Origin: Paenibacillus sp. PK3_47
GTDB lineage: Bacteria > Bacillota > Bacilli > Paenibacillales > Paenibacillaceae
Direction of reading: 5' to 3'
Assembly: GCF_023520895.1 (NCBI RefSeq)
Contig: NZ_CP026029.1
Location: 4,898,001-4,962,000, forward strand
Length of the DNA stretch: 64,000 bases
Both the position numbers and the translations under genes were made by a program. Of this stretch, positions 43,217 to 52,619 are shown one piece after another. The notes under the pieces were generated by a model. The model was not told where the DNA came from. It ran no database searches and was given only the letters and a program-made list of their open reading frames with translations. The first letter of the stretch is position 1. Every line of letters starts with the position of its first letter.

Positions 43217-46200
43217 ACTTCAATTACCTGTACCTGGAAGGTTACAGTAACGGAATCTCCCGGAGCGATGGTGCCGATGATCACCCCTGATCCGGGATTG
43301 GCGCCTGCGCGTGTAATGCCGTCTACGGTTACGCTGCCTGTAACGAACTGGCTGCCGGCCGGAATCGGGTCAACCAGCACGACATTGCTGACCGGAGCGA
43401 TTCCGTTGTTGGTGACCACGATGGTGTAGGTAATGATATCTCCAACAACGGCATCGATGACCGGTGTGCTTTTGACAGCTGTCACATCAGGAGATGACAC
43501 AGGAATTACGAGCGTGTTGGACAAGGAAGAACCGGAGAGCAGCCGTCCATCCGGCGGTGTAAAGGTAAAGGTTGCGCCCGCCTGGTTAATGAGCTGCTGT
43601 GACGGAGGCAGTGTGGCTACAGTGACCTGCAGCGAGACCGCGACGGTGACTGTAGCACCCGGTGCGACTGTACCCACGCTGATGCCCGTTGCCGGATCGG
43701 CTCCTGGCTGCGGAACCCCGTTAACCAGCACGCTGTTCGGAACAAACACTGCGCCAGGAGGAATTGCGTCCGTAACGGTTACATTGGCAGGCAGATTGCC
43801 GGTGTTGTTAATGTTCAGGAAGTACGTGACTGTGTCGCCTACAGTTGCATTGGCTGTATCCGCGCTCTTCACTACATTAATAATAGGCTGGAATACAGGG
43901 ATAACCAGCGTGTTGGAGTAAGAAGCGCCGGAGAATGCGCCGGATGTAAAGCTGACGGACGCCTGGTTGCTGAGGTTTGGCGGAGCAGGCAGTGCATTCA
44001 CCAGGGTGTTAAAGGTGACAAGCACATCCTCTCCCGGTGCCAGGGATCCCAGTGATATTCCGTTGGCAGGATTTCCTCCCGGCAGCGGTGTTCCGTCTAC
44101 AACCACGCTTCCGGCAACAAAGGAAGCCCCGGCAGGTATCGGATCACTGAGGACGACATTATTAATCGTGGCTATACCGCTGTTGGTGACAAGGACGCTG
44201 TAGGTGACGGTATCGCCCACGACAGCATCAATGACTGCAGTGCTCTTCACTACCGAAACATTAGGGGATGATACCGGAATCTGATTAATGTTGGACAACA
44301 CAGAGTTATTGAAGGTACGGCCGTCAGGCAGAACATAGGCCAGCGAAATTGCAGCCTGGTTGGTCAGCTGCTGGCTTGGCGGCAGTGTGTTGATCACCAC
44401 GGAGAATGTGACGGTCAGGCTTGCACCGGCGGCAATTGTTCCGAGCGGCACACCGGTAGCCGGATCGCTGCCCGGGGAAGGAAAGCCGTTAATCAGCACA
44501 CTGTTCGGCACCAGAGTTGTTCCGGCCGGGATCGTATCCGTAAACGTAGCGGTAGCCGGGTAATTGCCCGTATTGCCCACCGTTACCGTATAGGTAACCG
44601 TATCGCCGACCGTGGCGTTAACCGTGCTGGAAGATTTGGCTGCGGCCACAACAGGCTGGAAGACCGGAGTTGTCACGATATTGGAGAAAGCACTGTTAGA
44701 CAGCGCTCCGGAAGTAAAGCTGACTGAAGACTGATTGTTGAGCACTCCGGACGCAGGCAGAGACGTTACTGTTACATTGAAGGATACGTTTACTAATACT
44801 CCCGGAGCAATGCTGCCGAGGTTTACTCCGGTAGAAGGAGAAGCCGCAGGGCGCGGAACACCGTCTACCGTTACACTTCCGGGCACGAATGCCGTACCGG
44901 CAGGCAGTGCATCTGTAAATACTACGTTATTGACTGTGGCAATCCCGTTATTCGTCAAGTTGACAGAATAAGTAATGGTATCGCCGACGGTGGTCGATGT
45001 TGTTGCAGTTGTTTTGACCACACCGAGATTGGGATTGGAGACAGGGATGGTGACTGTGTTGGAGAGTGCTGAGCCGCCCAGTGTCCGCCCGTCCGGCAAG
45101 GTGAAGCTGAAGGCAGCAGTGCCCTGGTTGACCAGAAGCTGCGGATTCGGCAGAGAAGTAATCACCACAGAGAAGACAACCTGAACGGTACCGCCCGGAG
45201 GTATAGGACCTGCAGCAATACCTGTGGAAGGATCAGCCTGAGGCAGCGGGAGTCCATTAACCAGCACACTGTTCGGTACAAAAGTAGTGCCGGCAGGGAT
45301 GTTATCCGTTACTGTCAGAGCAGCAGTATAGTTACCGGTGTTAGTAATGCTCAGGGTATAAGTAACAGTGTCGCCGACCGTAGCATTCGTGGTACTTGCA
45401 CTTTTGGTGACGGCAATGTTCGGCTGGAAGACGGGAACGGCAACCGGATTGGAAAATGCGGAGCCGGAAAAAACGCCCGAAGTATACGTTACGTTAGCCT
45501 GATTATCAATAGAGGTATCCGCCGGTACAGAAGTAACGGTTACGGTGTAGGAGACTACTGCCGTGGCTCCCGGTGCAAGTGTCCCGATGCTGACTCCGTT
45601 CGCCGGGTTGGCATTCGGGAACGGCACCCCGTTAACGGACACGCTTCCCGGAACAAATGCGGACCCGTCCGGTGTAGGATCACTCAGCAGTACATTATTC
45701 ACCGGGTCAATTCCGGTATTGGTAATGCTCACGGAGTAGACAATGGTGTCCCCTATGGCAACTGCAGTAGACGTTGTGCTCTTGACAACGTTAAGATTGG
45801 GGGCGGAGACCGAGACCGTTACCGTGTTGGACACTGCAGAGCCGGTAAGCAGGCGTCCGTCAGGCGGAGTGAAGGTGAAGGTGGAAGCTGCCTGATTGAC
45901 GAGCTGCTGCGGTGAAGGCAGAGAGACAATAAAGACAGAGAAGCTGACGGTTACGCTTGTACCGGGAGCGACGGTGCCGACCGCAATCCCGGTATCGGGA
46001 GCTGAGCCGGGCTGGGGGAATCCGCCGACAATGACACTGTTGGGATCAAAGGTGGTGCCTGCCGGAATGTTATCTGTAAGGGTAACGTTCGCGGCAAGGT
46101 TCCCGGTGTTGCTGACAACGACAGTATAGACAATATTGTCGCCGACACTGGCGTTCAGATCGCTTGCGCTTTTGGCCAGTGTAATCTGCGGCTGTGTCAC

Positions 46201-49200
46201 CGGTGTCGTGGTGACATTGGATGAAGAAGAGCCTGAGAAGACACCGGAGGTAAAACTGACTGTTGACTGGTTGTTGATCTGTGAAGGAATCGGCATTGTT
46301 ATCCTCACCTCGAATGTTACGGCAACTGATGCCCCTGGGGCCAGGCTGCCGATTGGAATGCCGGCGGACGGAACTGATAGCGGCTGGGAGACGCCGCCCA
46401 CAATTACGGTTCCGGGAATAAAAGCCGCATTCTCAGGCAGAGGATCGCTGAGAATGATATTGCTGACAGAGGCAATGGAATTATTGGTCAGCACAGAAGT
46501 GAACGTCAAAATATCACCTGTTACGGCATCAATGGCGTTTACACTTTTGACAACACTGACATTCGGTGCAGAGACTGGGACGGATAACGTATTGGACACA
46601 GTATTGCCGCCCAGCTGCCTTCCGTCCGGCAGGGTGAAGCTGAAGGCCGCGGCTGCAGAATTGAACAGCTGCTGGCCTGGAGGAAGCGCTGTAACGGTAA
46701 CCAGGAAGCTGACGGTAACACTTCCGCCGGGGGAGAGAGGGCCGACAGGGATACCGGTCACGGGATCATATCCCGGCAGCGGTACGCCGCCGACAATCAC
46801 ACTGTTCGGTTCAAAAACAGCCTCAGGCGGAAGGATGTCTGTGACATTGAGCGTAGCTGCAATATTGCCGGTATTGCTGATAAGCAGCGAGAAGGATAAG
46901 GAGCTGCCTACCGAGGCCTGCACGGTATTTGCACTTTTTATCATGCCTATAACAGGTATAAAAATAGTTGTGACCACCGTATTCGACAAGGCCGTTCCGC
47001 TGAATAACCCTGCTGTAAAAGATGCGCCGGCCCTGTTATCCAGCCGGGCAGGTTCAGGCAGAAACGCGGCATTTACCTGAAAGGTTACAGTGGCTGTTCC
47101 CCCTGCTGCGAGCGTGCCGAGGGCAATTCCCGCGTTAGGATTGGCTGACGGCTGAGCCGTCCCGTTTACGGTGACCGTCCCGGAGACGAATGTACCTCCG
47201 GCGGGGACGGGATCGGACAGGACGATGTTGTTAATCGGCACCCCGCTCGGATTTGAGACTGCAACAGTGTAAGTAATATACTCACCGACTGCAGCGGATG
47301 AGAGATTAGCGGATTTTAGAAGAGTCAGGTTAGGTGCGGATACCGGGATCGTCACAATATTGGACACACTGGATCCGGCCAAAGACCGCCCGCTGGGCAG
47401 CTGATAAGTGTAGCTGCTGCTTCCCTGGTCGGTTAATACAGGCGGAGAAGGCAGCGATTGTACAGATGTCAGGAAGGTTACCGTTACACTGCCGCCCGGG
47501 GCAACCGGTCCGAGCGCAATACCGGTGAGCGGTGAATCTGCAGGACGGACTGCGCCGTTAACTGTAACGCTGCCCGGAACAAAAGCAGAGCCTGCCGGAA
47601 TCGTATCCGTAACTGTTACGGCTGCGGCCAAATTCCCTGTGTTCTGGACCTGAAGCGTGTAGAGGACGTTCCCGCCTACGGTGGCACTGGCTGTACCGGC
47701 GCTTTTGACGATACTGATGACCGGCTGGTATACAGGTGTTGTTGTAGTATTGGATTGTGTAATCGCAGTGAATGTCCCGGAGCTGTAAGAAGCCGAGGAA
47801 CGGTTGGAAAGTTGTGCGGATGCTGGGACACTGGTTACATTCACCTGGAACGTGACGGTCACACTGGTGCCGGCTGCTATCGTGCCTATAGTGATACCTG
47901 TCGCCGGATCCGCAGCCGGACGCGGTGAGCCGGCAACTGTCACGCTTCCCGGCACAAAGCTGCTGCCCTGCGGAATCGGATCGGACAGGACAACATTGGT
48001 TACCGGAGCTATCCCGTTATTGCTGATAACCGAGGTGTAGGTCAACACATCGCCCACCGAGGCATCGGGAAAGCTTGCGCTTTTGACGACAGCGACGCTC
48101 GGCAGGGTGACCGGTATGGTCAGCGTATTGGAAGCTGCCGATCCCGGGACTGTGCGCCCGTCAGGGACCAGGAATGTGTAAGCTGCTGTTGCCTGGTCGG
48201 TCAGCTGCGGAGGTGAAGGAAGACTGTTAACTACGACCTGAAACGTAACGTTGGCGGTCCCTCCTGCAGCAACCGTCCCGATGGGAATACCTGCAGCCGG
48301 ATTGCCTGCAACCGGCGTTCCGTTCACGGCAAAGCTGCCGGGAATATAGGTGCTTCCGGCCGGAATGTTGTCAGTAAAAGTTGTAGCTGCGCCAATATTT
48401 CCCGTGTTACTGATCTGCACTGAGTAAGTGATCGTATCGCCGACTGTTGCATTGGCAGTGCTGGCGCTTTTGACCATGCCCAGCACAGGTGAATATACCG
48501 GAAGCGTGTTGGTGTTCGACGGAATGACTCCGGACACAATGGGACCTCCGGCGACACTCTGGAAGGTAAAGGCGGCATTTGCTGTATTGGCTATCGTCTG
48601 CGGATTAGGCAGAGAGGTCACTCTGGCCTGATATGTAATCGTCACAGAGGAATTCAGGGCCAAGGATCCCAAGGGTATACCTGCGGTAATATCGTAGGTA
48701 GGCCGTAGTACGCCCGCAACAACCACGCTGCCGGCTACAAAGGTCAGGCCGGAAGGAAGAGTATCCGACAATACGACGCTGGCTGCGCTGGCAGTACCTG
48801 TATTGTTGACCGTTACCGTATAAGTAATCGTGTCACCGACAATGGGGCTGGTAACATTGGAGGCTTTGGTGAGACTGATTACCGGTGCGTTAATATTGAT
48901 CTGGAGTGCATTGGCATTGACAACATAAGCATCTCCCGAGGTGGTCAGGGTCAGCAGTGCCGACGATTGGTTGTTCACCAGTCTGGCCGATACATCGACA
49001 TTGGTGATGTCCCAGCCCTGCCGGCCGCCGGTGATGTTGGAACCCGGGCTGCCGTTGGTCTGGTTGCGGCTGCCGAAGGTACCGGTAGTGTTCAGTGTGC
49101 CGGCGTCATTATTGATCTGTGAAGCAAAAAAGTTGTTCGCAAAGTTATTGGGTCCGGATAATGCGACCTGGGTTGCTGAAGTGGGACCGAAAAGCGCCTG

Positions 49201-49920
49201 GTCGCCTGAACGGTTGGCATCTCCTTCCTGTGCACTGAACAATATACGTCCGCCCAGCGCACCGGTGACCGGTGTGGCGAAGCCCGTAATCGTGGTAAGG
49301 ACCGGTGCTGAAGTAGACTGTACCAGCACGGCTCCTGCACGAAGGGACATATTGCGGAAGGGAAGGGATGTATTCTGGTAGATGACGCCAAGGGTCCAGC
49401 CGGCATGATTGGCCGTAGGATCACCGTTGATCACGATAGTGCCTACCACACCGGCTGTAATATAAGTTCCGGCTCCGGCCGCTTTCACCGCGTTCGTCAC
49501 GTTGGCTGAACGGACATAGGCCAGCGCACCGCTGCCCAGATCCACCGAGTTGGCGGTAGCCGGGTCCGGTGTGACGCTGACTGTGCCGGCAGGTGTAGTA
49601 AAGGAGACGGGATTGTTGATGGCTGAACTGAGATTGACGTTGCCGTTAACATAGGAGCCGCCCCAGATCAGTTCGGCATACAGAACCGTACTCCCGGCAG
49701 GAAGCGTCAATATGGCCGCTGAACTGTTGCTCTGGTACTGGTTCGTAGTTCCTGCGGGATAAGTTCCGAATACAGAAGAAGTATTGACTGTGCTGAACGC
49801 GCCGATACTGTCCTGGGTCCCGGGAACTCCGGCCGTATCCGAGCGGCTTAAACCAAGGGTATTCCCGGTGAAAGTAATCGCACCAGTTGCATTGATTGTG
49901 GCCCGAACAACTAGAGGAAT
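43213..49920 (-). CDS. Giant DUF11-repeat protein with an apparent ATT start
   Basis: 2235 aa if started at ATT 49920. An N-terminal domain of about 280 residues (ITFTGNTLGLSRSDTAGVPG; LPAGSTVLYAELIWGGSYVN; GWTLGVIYQN) precedes 15 DUF11 modules of about 125-130 residues that alternate between two types. AAGGAGG lies nine bases before ATT, and an in-frame TGA only three codons upstream. The next standard start, TTG 49710, has no ribosome site and would delete 70 residues that read as sensible protein. No signal peptide, SLH or LPXTG. Such proteins in Paenibacillus are thought to be surface or spore associated, unproven. Confidence 0.8.
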   Translation of the reverse strand: MPLVVRATINATGAITFTGNTLGLSRSDTAGVPGTQDSIGAFSTVNTSSVFGTYPAGTTNQYQSNSSAAILTLPAGSTVLYAELIWGGSYVNGNVNLSSAINNPVSFTTPAGTVSVTPDPATANSVDLGSGALAYVRSANVTNAVKAAGAGTYITAGVVGTIVINGDPTANHAGWTLGVIYQNTSLPFRNMSLRAGAVLVQSTSAPVLTTITGFATPVTGALGGRILFSAQEGDANRSGDQALFGPTSATQVALSGPNNFANNFFASQINNDAGTLNTTGTFGSRNQTNGSPGSNITGGRQGWDITNVDVSARLVNNQSSALLTLTTSGDAYVVNANALQININAPVISLTKASNVTSPIVGDTITYTVTVNNTGTASAASVVLSDTLPSGLTFVAGSVVVAGVLRPTYDITAGIPLGSLALNSSVTITYQARVTSLPNPQTIANTANAAFTFQSVAGGPIVSGVIPSNTNTLPVYSPVLGMVKSASTANATVGDTITYSVQISNTGNIGAATTFTDNIPAGSTYIPGSFAVNGTPVAGNPAAGIPIGTVAAGGTANVTFQVVVNSLPSPPQLTDQATAAYTFLVPDGRTVPGSAASNTLTIPVTLPSVAVVKSASFPDASVGDVLTYTSVISNNGIAPVTNVVLSDPIPQGSSFVPGSVTVAGSPRPAADPATGITIGTIAAGTSVTVTFQVNVTSVPASAQLSNRSSASYSSGTFTAITQSNTTTTPVYQPVISIVKSAGTASATVGGNVLYTLQVQNTGNLAAAVTVTDTIPAGSAFVPGSVTVNGAVRPADSPLTGIALGPVAPGGSVTVTFLTSVQSLPSPPVLTDQGSSSYTYQLPSGRSLAGSSVSNIVTIPVSAPNLTLLKSANLSSAAVGEYITYTVAVSNPSGVPINNIVLSDPVPAGGTFVSGTVTVNGTAQPSANPNAGIALGTLAAGGTATVTFQVNAAFLPEPARLDNRAGASFTAGLFSGTALSNTVVTTIFIPVIGMIKSANTVQASVGSSLSFSLLISNTGNIAATLNVTDILPPEAVFEPNSVIVGGVPLPGYDPVTGIPVGPLSPGGSVTVSFLVTVTALPPGQQLFNSAAAAFSFTLPDGRQLGGNTVSNTLSVPVSAPNVSVVKSVNAIDAVTGDILTFTSVLTNNSIASVSNIILSDPLPENAAFIPGTVIVGGVSQPLSVPSAGIPIGSLAPGASVAVTFEVRITMPIPSQINNQSTVSFTSGVFSGSSSSNVTTTPVTQPQITLAKSASDLNASVGDNIVYTVVVSNTGNLAANVTLTDNIPAGTTFDPNSVIVGGFPQPGSAPDTGIAVGTVAPGTSVTVSFSVFIVSLPSPQQLVNQAASTFTFTPPDGRLLTGSAVSNTVTVSVSAPNLNVVKSTTSTAVAIGDTIVYSVSITNTGIDPVNNVLLSDPTPDGSAFVPGSVSVNGVPFPNANPANGVSIGTLAPGATAVVSYTVTVTSVPADTSIDNQANVTYTSGVFSGSAFSNPVAVPVFQPNIAVTKSASTTNATVGDTVTYTLSITNTGNYTAALTVTDNIPAGTTFVPNSVLVNGLPLPQADPSTGIAAGPIPPGGTVQVVFSVVITSLPNPQLLVNQGTAAFSFTLPDGRTLGGSALSNTVTIPVSNPNLGVVKTTATTSTTVGDTITYSVNLTNNGIATVNNVVFTDALPAGTAFVPGSVTVDGVPRPAASPSTGVNLGSIAPGVLVNVSFNVTVTSLPASGVLNNQSSVSFTSGALSNSAFSNIVTTPVFQPVVAAAKSSSTVNATVGDTVTYTVTVGNTGNYPATATFTDTIPAGTTLVPNSVLINGFPSPGSDPATGVPLGTIAAGASLTVTFSVVINTLPPSQQLTNQAAISLAYVLPDGRTFNNSVLSNINQIPVSSPNVSVVKSTAVIDAVVGDTVTYSVLVTNSGIATINNVVLSDPIPAGASFVAGSVVVDGTPLPGGNPANGISLGSLAPGEDVLVTFNTLVNALPAPPNLSNQASVSFTSGAFSGASYSNTLVIPVFQPIINVVKSADTANATVGDTVTYFLNINNTGNLPANVTVTDAIPPGAVFVPNSVLVNGVPQPGADPATGISVGTVAPGATVTVAVSLQVTVATLPPSQQLINQAGATFTFTPPDGRLLSGSSLSNTLVIPVSSPDVTAVKSTPVIDAVVGDIITYTIVVTNNGIAPVSNVVLVDPIPAGSQFVTGSVTVDGITRAGANPGSGVIIGTIAPGDSVTVTFQVQVIEV

Positions 49921-49935
49921 GATTAATCACCTCCT
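49911..49935 (-). promoter_or_regulatory. Strong ribosome site in front of an ATT codon
   Basis: Minus strand GAAGGAGGTGATTAATC followed by ATT. AAGGAGGTGAT is close to a full match to the 16S 3' end. Spacing to ATT is nine bases, to the preceding ATC six. Confidence 0.7.
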
Positions 49936-50081
49936 TCTATGAAGCTTGACTGGAAATATACCGGGACGAAAAAAAGCAAACCGCCCCGGCTGAGGACGAT
50001 ATGCAGTCTTTATTGTGATATATTAGCCTATGACGGGCTCTGGACAATATTGTATGTCCTCTGCCGGAGCTGCTAAAAAAT

Positions 50082-50729
50082 TCACCTGCCGGAATTTGGT
50101 CTGGTCCCTGCGCGCAGCCTGCGCTCCAGCAGGACTCGCGGTTCAGGATAGCGGTACCGGCTCATCGCCTCCAGTTCCTCAAGGCTGATCTCCTGCTTGA
50201 TTACAGCAAAATGATACATAATCTCATGAACCACATTAGACTGCAGCATTTTGAGAATCTCCAGCTCTTCCGTCTCATACAGCGAGTCATTAAATGGATA
50301 CTGGTAGAACAGCTCCATCCGCAGGAGCCGGAAATCAAAGGGCGGAACGGGGACAGGATAATCGGGGACAGGCGGAGAAGGTGTACTGCAGGAAGGCTGG
50401 TAAAATTCACCGGTAAAGTAACGCGGAGTATATTCGTCAAATTTCTGCTTGAACAACGGATTGGAGATGTGGGGAAAGCTGTGGGCATAGGGAGCCAGAA
50501 TGCAGACAACAGCTTTATGGGTACTGATCCGGTAAATTTCGTTCATGACTGCAAACAAATTGTCCACATAAGGCAGTACACGGCTGGCCATCACGAATTC
50601 AGCGGAATTGTCCGGCAGCGGAATGCCTTCATTGATATCACAGACAAGATCCACGCCGGGGGCTGGCATGCGGCCGATTCCCAGATAACCTGTCTCTTTG
50701 CCTGAACCGCAGCCGATATCGATTCTCAA
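50082..50729 (-). CDS. Class I SAM-dependent methyltransferase
   Basis: 215 aa. Motif I IDIGCGSGKETGYLGIGR begins at residue 3, followed by PGVDLVCDINEGIPLPDNSA (acidic motif and substrate pocket region) and FVMASRVLPYVDN. The start abuts the motif, so the protein is minimal at its N-terminus. TTG 50729 is preferred since AAGGAG is eight bases upstream; GTG 50738 overlaps that site. The C-terminal half has a Pro-rich loop (STPSPPVPDYPVPVPP). It precedes the DUF11 giant gene on the same strand; modification of that protein or of a glycan is possible but unproven. Confidence 0.85.
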   Translation of the reverse strand: MRIDIGCGSGKETGYLGIGRMPAPGVDLVCDINEGIPLPDNSAEFVMASRVLPYVDNLFAVMNEIYRISTHKAVVCILAPYAHSFPHISNPLFKQKFDEYTPRYFTGEFYQPSCSTPSPPVPDYPVPVPPFDFRLLRMELFYQYPFNDSLYETEELEILKMLQSNVVHEIMYHFAVIKQEISLEELEAMSRYRYPEPRVLLERRLRAGTRPNSGR

Positions 50730-50880
50730 GGAAACCACTCCTTCAGGGCATATATAAGGTTCTTAACCATTGTATTAATCCGGCTGTTCAGCGCTTACGG
50801 CTGCTGCCTACGGCTGTGAGAAACGTCTTGCAGGCAAACGGGTTTCATATTTTTCATCTGATAAAAAGGAGTGTAATTCC

Positions 50881-52473
50881 ATGAGCGCCACATTATTTAA
50901 AAATGGCATTCTGCCGTTTCACAGCCATCAAGCTGCTGACGCTGTATATGTTGAAAACGGGGTAATTGCTGCCGTTGGGGAGAGCAGTGAGCTGGCCCTG
51001 CAGCTAAGCGGCACAAGCTACAGCACAGTGGACTGGGACGGAGCTTATGTGCTGCCCGGCTTGACAGATGCGCATGTGCATCTGGGCATGCACGGGATGA
51101 AGCTGGACATGCTGGATTTCACCGGCATGACCTCCAGGGAAGAGATGCTGGGGGCCATCAGGAAGCGTGCGGAGGTGACGCCTCCGGGAGAATGGATTCT
51201 CGGCCTGAACTGGAATGAGAATGAGTTCAGGGATATGACAGCCCCGCATATCTCCGAGCTGGATGAGGTGACAGACCGCCATCCTGTCTTTCTGACGCGG
51301 ACCTGTTTCCATGCCTTTTTGGGAAACAGCGAGGCCTTCAGGCGGGCAGGAGTCAGCGAGCTGACTCCTGATTTCGCATCCGGAGCTTACGGGCGGGATA
51401 CCGGAGGCAGGCTGAACGGCTGGATTTATGAGGATGCTGCGCAGCCGTTCAATGCTGTGCAGCCTGCCCCCGGCTATGCGGCCAAGAAAGAGGCGGTCCG
51501 CCGCGGAATAACCGATGCCCTCTCACTGGGGCTGACGGCTGTCCACACCGAGGATCTAAGGTTACTGGACAGTGTGGAGACCATGCTGCGGATTCACCGT
51601 GAGCTGCGGGAAGAAGGGCTCTTCTTCCGCACTCACCAGCTCATGTATTACAGTTACCTTCAGGAAATGGAAGCACTGGGCCTGAAGGCCGGGTACGGGG
51701 ATGAGTGGCTGCGGATCGGTGCCGTCAAGCTGTTCGCCGATGGCGCCATCGGCGGGCGGACAGCACTGCTGGAGCAGCCCTACAGCGATGCTCCGGATAC
51801 CTGCGGCATTGCTATCCACCCGCAGGAGGGGCTTAATGAAATCGTCGCCGCCGCCCGCCGGCAGGGCTTTCCGGTGGCCGTGCATGCGATCGGGGACGCC
51901 GCAGCCCGGATGACACTTGCTGCTATGGAGCACAGCCGGCTGCCGATGAACGCTGCACTGCCGGACCGCTTCATTCATGCCCAGGTGCTGAATGCCGAAC
52001 GGGTGCAGCAGATGAGCCGAATGCGGCTGATCGCTGATATTCAGCCGCGGTTCGTTGCCAGTGATTTCCCGTGGGTTCTGGAACGGGTAGGCCCGGCAAG
52101 AACCGGACATCTGTATGCCTGGAAGAAGCTGCTGGATGCCGGGATTATATGTGCAGGAGGCAGCGATGCGCCGATTGAGCCGATCAGTCCGTTCCTCGGG
52201 CTTCATGCCGCAGTGACCCGCCGCAAGCCGGGGGAAAGTCATGGGGGCTATCTGCCGGAAGAGAAGCTGGACATCCGGGAAGCTCTGGGGCTGTTCACGA
52301 CAGGCAGCGCCCTGGCAGCAGGCGAGGAGCAGGAGCGGGGAAGGATCGCGCCCGGCCAGCGGGCGGATTTCACGGTAATTGACCGCGACATCTGTATGGA
52401 TGCGGAGGAACTGCTGAAGGTAAATGTAAGAATGACGGTGGTTAACGGTGTTGCTGCTTATACTGCCGGATAA
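50881..52473 (+). CDS. Amidohydrolase family protein, YtcJ-like
   Basis: 530 aa, cytoplasmic. Metal-dependent amidohydrolase fold: beta-sandwich start (LFKNGILPFHSHQAADAVYV), metal motif GLTDAHVHLGMHG (about 61-73), LFADGAIGGRTALLEQPYSD (about 282-301), AVHAIGDAA (metal His), GGSDAPIEPISPF (metal Asp) and C-terminal GRIAPGQRADFTVIDRD. Family members hydrolyse N-acyl or cyclic amide bonds; the substrate cannot be predicted. AAAGGAGTG lies 10 bases before ATG. Monocistronic. Confidence 0.88.
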   Translation: MSATLFKNGILPFHSHQAADAVYVENGVIAAVGESSELALQLSGTSYSTVDWDGAYVLPGLTDAHVHLGMHGMKLDMLDFTGMTSREEMLGAIRKRAEVTPPGEWILGLNWNENEFRDMTAPHISELDEVTDRHPVFLTRTCFHAFLGNSEAFRRAGVSELTPDFASGAYGRDTGGRLNGWIYEDAAQPFNAVQPAPGYAAKKEAVRRGITDALSLGLTAVHTEDLRLLDSVETMLRIHRELREEGLFFRTHQLMYYSYLQEMEALGLKAGYGDEWLRIGAVKLFADGAIGGRTALLEQPYSDAPDTCGIAIHPQEGLNEIVAAARRQGFPVAVHAIGDAAARMTLAAMEHSRLPMNAALPDRFIHAQVLNAERVQQMSRMRLIADIQPRFVASDFPWVLERVGPARTGHLYAWKKLLDAGIICAGGSDAPIEPISPFLGLHAAVTRRKPGESHGGYLPEEKLDIREALGLFTTGSALAAGEEQERGRIAPGQRADFTVIDRDICMDAEELLKVNVRMTVVNGVAAYTAG

Positions 52474-52619
52474 CGTATATTTTGGAGAATTGTACTGACT
52501 TCCAGCCTTGCCGGCATGCCTGCCGCCCAAGTTTATGCAACCATTACATCGGGTTAAACGTTAATAAGGGTAAGCAAGCGAAGATCTAAATCTACGCGCA
52601 AGATGAGGAGGCAGTCAAC

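Noticed and set aside
46136-47080. Plus-strand frames opposite the DUF11 repeats
   Set aside because: They repeat with the module period and reflect biased codons of the real gene.
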